Shown piece by piece: positions 14,701 through 27,125 of a DNA stretch of 64,000 bases. This stretch comes from Strix aluco. Lineage: Eukaryota; Chordata; Aves; Strigiformes; Strigidae. Positions within the stretch are counted from its first letter, which is position 1. Each line of letters begins with the position of its first letter. The notes below the pieces were generated by a model that worked only from the letters and a program-made list of their open reading frames with translations, made no database searches and was not told where the DNA came from. Both the position numbers and the translations under genes were made by a program. Where the stretch lies: positions 24,240,264-24,304,263 of the forward strand of contig NC_133931.1 of NCBI RefSeq assembly GCF_031877795.1, written 5' to 3'.

Positions 14701-17700
14701 AGTGCTATCCTTACTTATACTGATACAGCCCTGCTCACATCAGTGCAGGAAAACAGGTCCCTTGACAGAAGAGTCAGAGACATACTTTCTCTTGTATTTG
14801 AATTTTCAAACCCAGAAAACTAAATGTAGATGGATCGACCGTGCTCATTCCTTTGGCTAGAAAGAAACTTGCACTTCCAACAAAGTGAGTAGAATTTGAT
14901 TTCTCTGAAAAGTTTTAATTCATGGACCAGCATTTTTCTAGTCCTGAATGTATGGAGTTAGCTTGCTCAAATCCCTTCTTCTTCAACCTTCCCAAATGCA
15001 AACCAGTTCTCATATCGCAGTATCAGGCTGCCTCATGAGGGTGAGCACTGATTTTTTTCCGACTCAAATGCTATGAGAACCTTTGAATAACAGGTAGTGG
15101 GCAATCTAGTTTCTGTATGGTCAAAGGTATTTTTTTCATAAGTGCAAGTCTTGGGAAAATATAATTATATATTTTATATTAAAAATGTATTGTAATATAT
15201 ATTTTATATTATAAATAATATAACTGAGGGGAGAGAACAAACAGTTTTCCTATATGGCAAGTTTGAGTCATGCACAGTTCATGAAGAGGAAGATGTAGAA
15301 AAAGCCCTCAGAATAACTGTAACTGCTAGCCACATACATCCTTTAGGATTGGAGTTCACTACCATTTGATAATGTAGCCTCCATATCTATGCCATATTAC
15401 AGTTAAACACTAGCAGAAGCCTTGACATTTTCTACCTTCTATTTAAAAGTCACCTTTGAAAAGTCACCTTTATTCCCATAAAAACATTGTATTTGAATGT
15501 TTCTAGCTTTTCCTCCTGGGATACTGTAATAAAAACCTGCATGTGGGGTTGAGCGCAGCCACTAACATAAGGGACATAACTGTGCAACATGCAAGCAGGG
15601 TTATACCAAGTGCGTTCATGCGAACAGCCTTGTTCATTCTGATCACATCTTGCAGGAAGGCAGAGAGAAAAGTATAGAGGAGAGATTTAGGGCTGAACTA
15701 AAGAGTTTGTCCACAAAGACTTTCACTAATATAACCCTCAGTTCTAGTGCAGGAGTAGGGCTCCTGATCACTGCAATAACACAGGTAAAATAGTTAACCT
15801 AGTGATAACTAAACTGTGAGTTGAAATACAGACTTGTCAGTCTTATCACATTTCTGTTGAAGGACCCACCTCTCAGCCAGATCTCTTGCTCTGGGTGTCT
15901 TGCAAGAGTAGGGCAGCAACCAAGAAAGTACAGTAGCCCAAATGGTGTCAAAGAATGGCCAGGAGGGAATCTGTCGGACACTGCCTCTCCAAAGCTGCAG
16001 AAGCTGGAAAGACACAACAGATGTCACCATGTGCTGGAGTGGAAAAGAAATAACAGCTCTAAGAAAGACAAAGTCTTACAAGACATTTGATCTGTAGTTA
16101 CAAATGAGGGGGGAACAATAAACCCAAATTCAAAAAAAATAGAAGTTCTAAAGGAAGTTGACTTAAAAGTCCAGAGAAAAAACTAGACTGAAGAAGTAAC
16201 TGTCCTTCTGGTCTCATGCCTTCTGCATTCCTGGCTGTGTGGTGGCCCAGATTTAAGAAATGGGAAAGGATGGGCTTTTTTGTGTGAAAGCGGGCAATGA
16301 AAGTGAAAGGCAGGAGGACAAAGTAGGAGATGCACAATAGGTCTAGGAATCATTAGCTCAGTAACGACTTCCACATTTCTGTTTCTGGAGGAGGTGGTCC
16401 AGAGGTGAAATGTAGAGAAACTGGGGAAAGAAATCAAAGTCAAAACCTGAAAGATCCCTTTGAAAATCAGTAGGGGAGCATAAGAAGGTGTTTCCAGGGC
16501 ACTTATTAAAAGAGTGATCACAGATCTGGGAGAATCACAAGAAGGCAGAGAGAAGATAAGAAACGAGAGGACAGGATTACAGGAATATGCTCTAATTGCT
16601 GAGGAGAAGAGAGAGAAAGCATAAATTTGGGAAAAGCAGTCCAAAAGGAGCAGAGCTTAGGCTAAGGAGGTGGGGGTGGGAGAGGACTGAAAATACTTCC
16701 CAGATACAGACCCCACTTACTCTTGGGGAGTTCATGCAATTGATGAAGTACAAATTCAGTTACATCCCCACCTCAACACCTCCCAGCCAACCAAGGTTTT
16801 CTCCCCTCAGCTGGGCTGATAACCACTTCCCAACAGTGGAAGCCTCACTGACTACCTGGTGCCCCAGTCCCTCTTCCTCCTACCCCAGCTGCTCCTGGTC
16901 CCACTCGCTCCCGTGCGCCGGCTCGGATGCTTACCCAGCCCTGCATTAAGCCAGAGTAGAACTAACCCAACAAAGCAAATAGTTTTCCACCAGCTTAGTG
17001 TACTATTAAGCAATACTTTAAATAGCAAAGAAAATACATGGGATGACATATGGAGACACTTTCCCACAGAAGCATTAAAGGGAGTTTAGCACAGTGCTTA
17101 GATTCAAGACATATGAGTATCTTTGATGTCTATAGCCCCACCTTTACTACTGCTTGCAGTCTCAGAATAGCAGATGGAGAGAGAATAGATACACAGAGGC
17201 CAGTGTTTAGTCTGAGCAACAAACCAAAAAGGCTACAATATTTTAAAAATATGAGATCCATGCAGAAGTATGTTATTTCTGCATATACTAAAAGCTACAC
17301 AAATTGAAATTACAAGTTCTTATCACACTGTGAAGCACCTTATATAGTTAACTGAAACTTCAAATACATCAACCGGATGTATTTGGTCATAGCATAACAA
17401 CAGATCGTCAATGTGGAGACGGAAGGTGGGAAGATAGCCCTCTGCCAAGGCAGGTGTGGAAGGACTATGCCAACGAAGGTCCAGGTAATATTAACGCTGT
17501 ATCACAAAAGACAGCAGCACAAGGAAACATCCTATTGCTATAGGGCTGCGGTGGGATCTATGTTAGGCTTTGTACAGCATGCTGATGTAAAAAAACCAAC
17601 CTTCTAAAATCTTAGAAAGTGCTTCATCTAGACAGTAAAAAAAATGGTGTTTGGTCATACATAGATAAATTCAGATCAGATGTGTAGAGCTATATATTAT

Positions 17701-17750
17701 AAATATAAAATTATTAATAGATTTTATGGGGGTATAATAGAATGTTAACA
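5761..17750. other. Gene-free DNA
   Basis: Twelve kilobases of mainly AT-rich sequence without a supported gene. A CT-rich stretch lies at 7320-7450. A purine-rich plus strand at 16.1-16.7 kb produces a 153-codon minus-strand frame rich in Ser, Pro, Phe and Leu, which is a composition effect. A fragment like a repeat end is at 10951-10970. Confidence 0.7.
15158..15232. repeat. AT-rich low-complexity stretch
   Basis: Only A and T apart from two G, with ATATATTTTATATTA present twice. Confidence 0.85.
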
Positions 17751-17900
17751 GTGCAAACTATTGATAGTATTAACATGTAATGTAGTTATTCCCCAAAAAA
17801 GGATGAAAAGAATATAATTATGAAAGTGCAAACTATTGATAATAGTAACATGTAACATAGTTGTTCCCAAAAACAGGATGAAAGGAATATAATGATGAAA
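17751..17900. repeat. 75-bp tandem duplication
   Basis: Copy 1 (17751-17825) and copy 2 (17826-17900) both start GTGCAAACTATTGATA and end in ATATAAT(T/G)ATGAAA. They differ at roughly one position in seven or eight, so the duplication is not recent. Confidence 0.9.
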
Positions 17901-19735
17901 TTGAGTATGTGGAGGCAGCTACACACTGCAATAGTACATTTACATACCGAGAACAGCTAAGACAGGCAGGGACTTCATTTTCAGAAAGTGTTTGGTGAGA
18001 GAGAACATTATATATGAAGGAAATAAAAGGAGAGCGTTTCATTCTCTTGGCTCTGTTTCCATGTTTGCTCACAGAGCAATTGCTGACTTTAGCTGAGTCC
18101 GACTCACCATTCAGCCTCACCTCGGTGCTTACTGTCAGCATTCACATCTTCAATCCTTTGCGATATTGTCTGTTCATCACAGGCATGCTAGGATACACAC
18201 TTGAGCTCGAAAGGCCATGGTACATGTATATCTAGCAAAAGGAGCTATCTATTTGGACAATTAGGTGACACTTGTCACTCAGCTTTCTGCCAAATGTTTG
18301 GGATGGGCTGGCCACCAGAGTAGACATGCCAAGGACAGCTCTGTCATACCTGTGCCCAGGATGGGAAGGCATGGCTTTAATGTGATGCCACTGACCCAGT
18401 TTGTTCAGATCCACAGTATTTTTGTGAGACATGTGAAAGTTCTGGTGTCCCTGGGTTGCATGGCCTGTGGGAGCCCTGCCTCCCTTGGTGCAGACGACAT
18501 AAGGTGTACACGCAACAGAAGAAAAGGTCCACAAAAATCTGTGTGTTAGGAGAGAGAGCACACGGTGCAAAGCTGAGCAAGTGCTGACTGCAGAGCCAGG
18601 GGGGGAAAGCAGAGAGCAGAGGTCCCTTTCAGCAGAAAACTTTCTGGAAGGGCTGGCTAGGAATTCTGGATAAAGATGTTGCGTGCTGCTGCCGGTCCCT
18701 CCTCGGGTTTGGGAAAGCAGACTCTGTTTATTCTTTGTAAATAAACAGGATTGCACCAGAGAATTATCATCAGTCTCACATCCAAAGGAAACACCCAAAA
18801 AGGCCTTAAATGCTGGCTCACCTCTCAGACCAGCCTATGACAATACAGCTGGTCCGGCTTCTAACATCCTGAAACACTTGCAGGAATACTGGTACCGGCA
18901 GAGCCGGACACCATCCCACCCTGCAGGCATGGGGAAGGAGCTGACCTTTTTACAGTAGCCTGGCTCAGCCCGAAGGTCCCACGTGTGGGGTTAAACTCCC
19001 AGGGAAGGGAGCATCTGAGGTCAGAGAGTCTGAGGCAGGGAGTTCTGGGTAGGTCTGGCTGAACTATTCGTCTCTCGTACACAAATTGTACCAATCTACC
19101 TTGGATAGCTTTTAGTATCACTAATATTTGAACACAACTGGAGCTGTACTGCTGGGTAAAAGGGGAGAACAGGTTTCAATACAATAAATCTCTTTTGAAA
19201 AGCTTTACCTGGGAGACAGAGAGGCTGGATCTCAGGCCTCATCCTGCAGGTACCTCACGCAAGCAGTCCTTAACAACTTCTCCAGGGGTCAGGTTTTTTC
19301 CTTTGATTAAGGGGAGCAGGATTTTGCCAACGGTAACCTCATCTTTCTGTGAAGTAAACAAAGTTAATTAAGTTCACAAGTCTCCTGACCTGGCTAGAGG
19401 TGTAAGTTAGTAAATGCAAAGTGATACCCAATAGCAGCTGAGGGAAGGAAAGGCAAAAGTCCCACCTCAGATGGAAATTGCATGGGCAAAATACTCATGC
19501 TTATCCACTCTTGTTGGCATGCTGAACTCTTCGGAAAAATTTTGTGGGATCTTTGTCATGAATGACAACGGCTGATTTCACATCTTATCCCAAAAGACTC
19601 AACTAAAGATCCTGAGGAATTTCTTAAGTAACCACATATGTTGAACTGTTACTTATCTTAATGAAAAAAATATAGTCACTTAACAGAAAGATATCCAGAG
19701 ATGAGTTCACGCTATGGATTATACAATATGTACAA

Positions 19736-19752
19736 CCCCCCCCACCCCCCCC
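19736..19752. repeat. C8-A-C8 tract
   Basis: Two runs of eight C separated by one A. Confidence 0.9.
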
Positions 19753-19810
19753 AAAGAGACAATCTTAATTTATACAAGCACCAATTTTTCATCTGAAAAT
19801 ACTAAATGTA

Positions 19811-19905
19811 ATTGTTTTCCATCATTTGAAGGAAGTTCTGGCTCCAGTGAAGTCAATGGCAAAACTCCCTTTGACTTCAAATGGATCAGGACTTAAACCT
19901 TTGCC
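19811..19905. repeat. Worn palindromic interspersed repeat
   Basis: CAGTGAAGTCAATGGCAAAA, then CCCTTTGACTTCA, then GGATCAGGACT matches a motif family common in turtle, crocodile and bird DNA in which TGAAGTCAATGG faces CCATTGACTTCA. It looks like a relic of a short inverted-repeat element. The family name is not known to me with certainty. Confidence 0.4.
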
Positions 19906-20987
19906 TTTAAGAACATGACGACTGATTTTTAAATTTTCTTATTTTAAAAAAAAAAATCAAAAGAAAAATGTGCTTGTGTTTAAAAGTTTTGATGCCAAGT
20001 TTCGTCCCAGAGTGAATTACTTCAGCCTTGATATAAATCTATTAAAATAGGTTTAAAAAATGTAAAGATGAACACACCCTTAAAGAATAGCCTTGCTCTC
20101 CTCTTCTGCTCAGGTCCATACTAAAGAATTTTGCACAGACAATGATGTGAATAAAGGAGAAAAGATTAAAAAAAAAAGCCAAATAATATCCAACCTTATG
20201 GATATAGTCTGCATTTTGGAATAGGCAACATATTGTAGGCCTAAGTATTTAATAGTAAAAATATTTATTTCCCCAGTTTTAATTTTATTGAGATGCCCAA
20301 TATTCAGGAAATAAAATTAATGTATTTAAATTACTTTATGTCAAGTTAAATTAATTGATTACAGTTACTTCATCTGAGTTTTAAAAGATACCTTTTCCAT
20401 CTCATTTAATGTTTTGCATAATACAAAATATTGACAGACTAAGTGTCAATCTATCACTGTATCCTGCCTTCAGCAATTTTTAGGAGCATTTGTTTAACGA
20501 CAAAGTATAAAGCCAGGGCAAGCATAGATGTATGAGGCCAACATGTTCTAAAATGCAGTAGATGCAGAGATCATGAAGATTTTATTCTTTCTACAAATTC
20601 ATTCGAGATTTTCTAAATCTGTTCTGTATCTGATAATATTGTCTCATGGAGATCAATGAACTAACACTGCGGTTTGGTGTTAGTGTAGATAACACTGAAA
20701 CTTCTGCTTAAATAAAATATTTGCATCCTTCCCATTGTAATCTTGAATCATTTCTTGTCATTTTAATCAAGAAAAATTTATTCTGTACTTTCATATTTAA
20801 GCAGAGAAACAGCTGGTGTCTTTTGACTCAGACTGAAAATTAACAAAGCTCCTAAACTCGAAATAATACTCAAACTATACAAGTTATGCAGTTTTCCCAG
20901 ATGAAGCATAGATCGTTGATCATTGCAACGATAGGATGACACGATGACGATAAAATTTTTCTATATTAGTTACAGTGATACCAAAGC

Positions 20988-21009
20988 AAAAAAAAAAAAG
21001 GGGGGGGGG
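20988..21009. repeat. A12-G10 compound tract
   Basis: Twelve A followed by ten G on the plus strand. Confidence 0.9.
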
Positions 21010-23448
21010 ACTCAACACTGCAGAATGTTGTAGAAATGATTTCTCTACTTTCTGATTATGATTAAATCTTGGTGTGCTTTGAAATCCCTAATGTGTAATG
21101 CAAACCAGGATTTGGGGTGTTAGGAATGCATCCCCACCCTTCTTCCAAAGCACTCTGTAAATTATCATCTGCAGACCCCAAATCCTTGAGTGGAGGGGGG
21201 AAGGAAGGAGAGGGAGGCAGGGAGGAGCAGGAGAGGGAGCGGGGGGAGAGAGAGAGGAGAGAGAGATTAGAAGCACTTTTCACCTCTTGGTCCCGTCAGT
21301 GTGTTCAACGCCGAGAACCGTGCTTCAAATCCAGTGTTATCGTTAGGCCCGATTCAAAGGAAGTGAAATAGTCTACTGAGAAAACAGTGGAAAAAGTAAA
21401 GGTCCTGAAGAAGTAAGTGCTGCATGTTGAAACGTATGCATGTCACACCCCATTTGTCTTTCATATTGAAGAATAAAGCAGCCTGTCCCGCAGCAGTTAT
21501 TATACACCATATTCTTTATTTTAAAAATGCAAGAAATTTGGCACAAAGAACAAAAAATCAACTGATGAAAAGCATTTATGTCATGGTTTAAATTAAGACC
21601 TTTGTAATGCAAGAATTACATCAGCAGTGGGCTTAGCTTAATGAAAATAAGACAGTGTTTTTAAAGACCATGAACGAACAAATCCTCTCTGCCTTCTGAA
21701 AGAGAGAAAAGGCAGATATAGATAAATAGACAATTTAAGCTGAAATCAGAGCAAATCACACTTTGCTACCTTTAGGAATTACTGAACTTTTTATTCCACT
21801 GATAATTTTGGGCCAACGAAGTCAAGCGAGAAGTTATTTTATATTCACATGTGGATTTTAAACATTTTCAGGGAATATTAGGTATTACAAAGTCTCTTCA
21901 ATATTCTCATTGCTTGAACTTCTGGTTAAGATTAATTGACATTTTAGATTTTCCTTTCTTTTGATGTGTTTTTGGTTTTGGGTTTACCTAACAAGAACTG
22001 AAAGTTCAAATGTTCTACTTTATCAACTTTTACAAATTTTTATTAGCATATTATTTTGATATAAAGATTATTAAGGATTTAATAAAAAATGATTTTGAAT
22101 GAGAAGAAATTAATTAATACAAGTCATTTGTGGCTACTAGCAATGGTGGTAGCAAAAAGGAAGTAGAGTCTCTTCTCTTTGATATGTATTGTTTGATATA
22201 AACTTTTGTCATCTATTCTTTGTGCACATTTTTATCTTTATGGGTCTGCCGAATGTTTTATGAGACTATAAGCAGTAAGTTTCTGACAAGAAAGGAACAT
22301 GGTAAAGCAAGATAAAATAGTGGTTTCTAGTGGAGTTGAGTATAGAGTTCAAAATCTAGACAGAAAACTCTACTGTAGTATGGTGAGTATAATTATATAT
22401 TATTTTAATATTTCTTTATTGCATTTATGTGACATGAAACTGCAAAGTGACTGGATCAAGTCCATGTTTTGCTATTATTGATAACCAATGCCACTGTTTT
22501 AGTCACAAAACATAATATAATATGGGGGGAGTAATATATATGTGTCCAAATATATATGCTTTATTTACTCTATATAAAAAACCAGACAACTAACAAAAGT
22601 TTATTTTAATTATATCAGTCTTCCAGGGGAAAAAAAAATTACAGTATTTTGCATTACTCTGTTTCTTTTAATATATGAAGTAATTATGAATTAATCATCC
22701 ACATGCTGCAAAATGAAGTTATCATAAATATTTGGGGATGTAAATAAATGAGATGGGCATACACAGCACCGAATGGACACCAGTATTTATGTTTTATAAG
22801 CATGTTTTATAAATATATTGTTTCTGAACAAAGTGATCAAGCTACTGCCAATATTTGAGATGATGATGTATATTAACACATCACTCCTCAATCTGGTTTA
22901 AAGATTCTCTGAATTAGTTACTGAAAATAAATTATTTCTGGTCTGGGTAAAACTAGCTATCCAAATCCTGAAAGATCCCTCATCTTAACAACATTTCTTG
23001 ATGTGTCCTTCGGGATTTCCAAGAAGATAATCAGTTCTGTGGTAAAACAAGCCTAGTTCTCTGTGCCTAAATGCATTCTCAGTAATGAAAGGATGAGCAG
23101 CAAAGGTTTTCTCAAAAAAAGATTATGTCAGTGTTTTAGAAAATAATTATTATCTTTCATTTACAGAGCACTTCTGGCATCTGTTTCAGTTTTATTTTGA
23201 ACAAGTGCAGAAAACTATTGACTTTCATTTTCCACTTCCTTTGGCTGTGGGAATGAAAGGGTGAAGGGAAGGGATTTGCAAAGACAGGGCCTGATTCTGT
23301 ACCCAGAGCAGGTCAGCAGCCACAGCTGGTGTTGATGAGACCTGCTTGAAAGTAGCAGCTGCAGAACTGGACCTGATACTAAAGGTGATCTGTTGTGCAA
23401 GAAGGAAGGGAGATAAAGGAGTTGGATTTGCTGCTCTTTTTATTTGCG

Positions 23449-23469
23449 CACACACACACACACACACAC
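23449..23469. repeat. (CA)n microsatellite
   Basis: Ten and a half uninterrupted CA units. Confidence 0.95.
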
Positions 23470-24479
23470 GTTTATCAATCAAATACAACTCTTCCTCTTG
23501 CAATTGGTGTCTCTCAGGGAGGACTCAGAAGGCTGTTAAGAATCTGTCCAGTTCTTTTAAAATATACAATGTTTACCAAGAAATCCCTCCCTCTCACTAA
23601 GTATTGTTTTCAAGGAATTTAGGTAGGAACTAAACAAAAAAATTTCAAGCTGTGTAAATTGAAAAAGTGGCTTTTCTTCCAAGAATTCTTTACTCCCTTG
23701 ATTTCTGTCATGTCATGTCAGATATCTCGTGCTTCCATCATCTCTAACATCCACAATCTGCAGGAAATAAAGGGGGTTAGTACCTACCTTCCTAGCAGCA
23801 AAACAGGGAAAAATATGCCAGACTCCCTTCATACCTGATGCAATAGAAATCCAGGCAACAGACAAAAAGACCCTCACATCTAAACCACTCTGCCTTTTAC
23901 AGATCACCTTGAGCAAAAGCCGATACCTCTTGACAGGGTGACAGTTGTGTGCTGTGGGGTCAGCAGATGTAAGAGGCTGGGGTGGGAGGGAGAGAAGGTC
24001 AGTCCCCATCCAGGATTTCTTCCCCTGTTGTGCCGAACGGCATCTGCACGCTGCCCTGTTGCTATGACACTACGCTTCTTGAAAATGCAATAAATAAGCA
24101 GAGCAGCCTTTCTTATTTTGATAACTGCTACTTCTGTTTTGCCAGACAACTTGACAGATGCTGCTAATGAAAAGATAACATTTCTTTTCACCCTGTTGCT
24201 GGTAGGTGGGTTTGAGTAGGAGTCTGCTCTTCTGCCCTGCTGAAGTTTCTGAGCTTTCAAAACACTTCCCCGGGCAGAAAGGGCACCAACATGAAAAGCA
24301 TTTGTGCCAAGGGACTTTTTCTTGTGGGCAAGGTTCTGACAGCTGAGATTGCCAGGCAGGATCCTGAGTGAGATGTTTCATGCTGTTGTTTACGAAGCAG
24401 ATACCTCCTCCTGATGCGCTAAGTCAAAACAGGTCTTAAAATGTGGTCAATGAAGCGTGATTTCTGAAGAGCTGGCTAC

Positions 24480-25150
24480 TCACCTGGTACTAAATTCCTT
24501 CCTTCTGCTAACTGCTAAATTGCATTAGACACAGACAAAAGCCCATTAAAGATTTTCCTTACATTAATTTTCTTAATATTAATTTTCCATGTCAGCAAGG
24601 GTTCTCATTACCGCAAATATGTTATGCAACTGTGGGCTGCATGGCTAGATCTGCATCGCAACTGCTATCTATTAAGGTATGAGCCACATCATGAAAATAT
24701 TAGAGAATGTCTGCATTAAAAAATTACTATCTCCTGTTTAAAGCAGATTTATATTAATAGGGATCCTCAACCTAAAGTGTTTTGAGAAAACAAGCTATCC
24801 CTAAGCAGCTTGATGTGGAGCTAATGTTCGCGGGGCCTGATCTTTGCAAATATGTGTGCTCATAAATAGTTTTATTTGTGACAGAAGCTGTACAGAGTTT
24901 AAGGGCTCATTCTGGCAGATAACATCCGTACGTGTTTGCAAAATGGCCGCACAGGCAGTCATACGAGTCTTAAAGACTGCACTTTGGTACGGGACAGGGG
25001 AAGAATCTCACCAGCAAAGGTTATTTGAACACATACACTTTTTTCTAGAATACGGTAAAAGGTGCTACAGCTTTAGACTTCAAAGTTTTGAAGATTATTT
25101 GCGGTTAATCCAGTGCTGTTACAAGCTATAACAAGAACTCTGCCCATGCT
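24480..25150. promoter_or_regulatory. Candidate conserved non-coding element
   Basis: This complex, repeat-free sequence is dense in TAAT/ATTA cores (for example TTAATTTTCTTAATATTAATTTTCC near 24560-24590), with a GCAAAATGGCCGC YY1-like word near 24939. It looks like the moderately AT-rich enhancers that flank developmental genes. Nothing in the single sequence proves constraint. Confidence 0.2.
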
Positions 25151-25789
25151 GTAAAAAACCACTAATAAGCACTATCTTGACTCTAGAGCCTGACAGCCGC
25201 CCACTTTGGGAATGAACCATCAGCGTCTACCTTCTCCAGCTGGATGGTCAAATTACAATAAATGATAATTAGCAAATTAAAACTTAAATAGTTTTCCTGC
25301 TTGCTTGAAAGGGAAAAATGGGGTTTAAATGCATTTTTCTATTACTAAGCTAAATTTTATTGCATCATAAATGTATGATATTTTTTCTATAGAAAAAGAA
25401 AAGTCAAACTTTACCCTCCTCAGCATTTAAAGCTCAGCTTCATATGCAGACACGTATTTATACACAGGCAAATTTTTGCCCTTCCAGCTCCAGTGATTTC
25501 AATCTTTTAATTTGTAATTGTCCTGACACATTCCTGCTTCCATTTATTTTAATCGTCTCAGATTGTGACTCTTATTTGGAAACTGGAGCACTTGGACTAA
25601 TTCAAAAGTACTTTCTGAAAGAAATATTCTTTTACACAGCATTTTGTAACACTACTGTTGTAACACATTACAAATTGGTGGTGTTAGACCACCATAACAG
25701 AGACTACCACTTCCCTGCTCTGCCCTTCAGAAATGTTTACTTTATCCTACAAAAAAAAGATATATCTAATTAAGCTTCACAATCAGTCT

Positions 25790-25890
25790 CATTGCATAAA
25801 TAAGTGTTAGTTTCCTTGGGTTGCTAGCAAGAATACTGAGACACAGATGGGTTAAATGAGTTGTTAAAAGCCGCACAGTAGCTGCATTTT
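25790..25890 (+). repeat. MIR-like SINE relic
   Basis: ACTGAGACACAGATGGGTTAAATGAG at 25836-25861 followed by AAGCCGCACAGTAGC resembles the MIR core in which a GAGGCACAGAG-type run is followed by TTAAGTGACTTG and CACACAGC. It is strongly diverged. RepeatMasker would settle it. Confidence 0.45.
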
Positions 25891-27039
25891 TATTATAAGG
25901 GTTAGCTTGAAGGGTAGCTTCACTGATTTAAAATATGAACAAAGGAAAGAGAATCCATATGAAAAACAAATGAAAAAAATTCACCCTCTTTGGACAAATT
26001 TCTGCTGAAAAGGATATGCACAGTGATCAAAGCAAAGTTTAAAGAATGAGCGTCTGGAAAAAAAAAAAACTTTAAAAGATGTTTTAGTTATAATAATGCA
26101 GTTATCCAAATGTCAGTGAATTTGATCAAAGCTGATCTACAGAGCTCAGGTTTAGCATTAGGTGAGTCATTTTCTTTTATTAGTGATGCTTTTTCATTCA
26201 AATGGGTAAAAAGGTGAGAGTTTGGATATGTTGAAGGTTTCATTGGCTTACAGTAGGGACAGACAAATGAGGCCCACCTAGTTTTACAATCTGGCCCACA
26301 GCTACTTTGTTTTTAATAAAATGCAGCATATTGAAAGGGCATGTCTCAACATGTCTTGACCCATCCAAACTGGATCAAGATGGAGAGCCCCATATTGAAA
26401 CCAGTCCACTCCCAGGACAGGGCCTATTGTCCTCGGGGAGCCGGAAGGGTCCCTGCCTTGCCATGAGGCTGAAACCAGACAGCCTTGCTCCTACCAGCTG
26501 TACACCCAGCCCTCTCCTGGCTGCTTTGGGGGGAACATATTTTCAGGCTCCAGTGCTGCAGGGAGTCCTGGAAGTTCATTCAACTATCTTGACCAGCCTT
26601 TGTACTACCACAGGCTGTCTAAATTACAGGCAAGTGCAGTGTGGAAACCAGAGTTTAGTTAAACCGGTGTTAAGTCCTTAGGGGCAGTTTACAAAGCCCA
26701 CCTGATTTTGTGGCAGGCATCTTCTCGCCACCAGTGCTCCAACTCACACCTGTATGAGAACAGTCCCTGGGGGTCCCTGAGGAGAAGGAATAATGCACTG
26801 CCCAAAACCCCAATTTCTCCTCTCATGGCCCCTGAACAGCATCTATCATTGCCATGAGGAGCAATTCAGGGCACCTCTGCTGCTTGCCTGGCAGAGGAAA
26901 CCCCTCAAAACTAGGCTTTAAAATAAAGTCACCTTCCTAACCCTCTTTATTGTGGCTGGGACACTGTAATGTTTTTGGGGGGTTGCGAGGATGTTTAGCC
27001 AGCGAACTGTATGATGGTAGGACGGGGGTTTCTTGAGCA

Positions 27040-27125
27040 TCTCTGGGAGGTTGTCTACTACAATGAGGCCCTGATCCTCTATTGATCTTGATGCTATTAG
27101 AAAAAACTATATTAATAGCAGGGTT
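27040..27125. repeat. Possible ancient repeat fragment
   Basis: GGTTGTCTACTACAATGAGGCCCTGATCCT is similar to a common sauropsid interspersed motif ending ...GGGGCCCTGATCCT. It is short and diverged; the family is uncertain. Confidence 0.25.

Noticed and set aside
16183-16644. 153-codon minus-strand frame
   Set aside because: It is the complement of a purine-rich stretch, giving a Ser/Pro/Phe/Leu string without a recognisable domain or splice context.
23346-23600. Frames containing a His-Thr repeat
   Set aside because: The repeat is a translated CA microsatellite.
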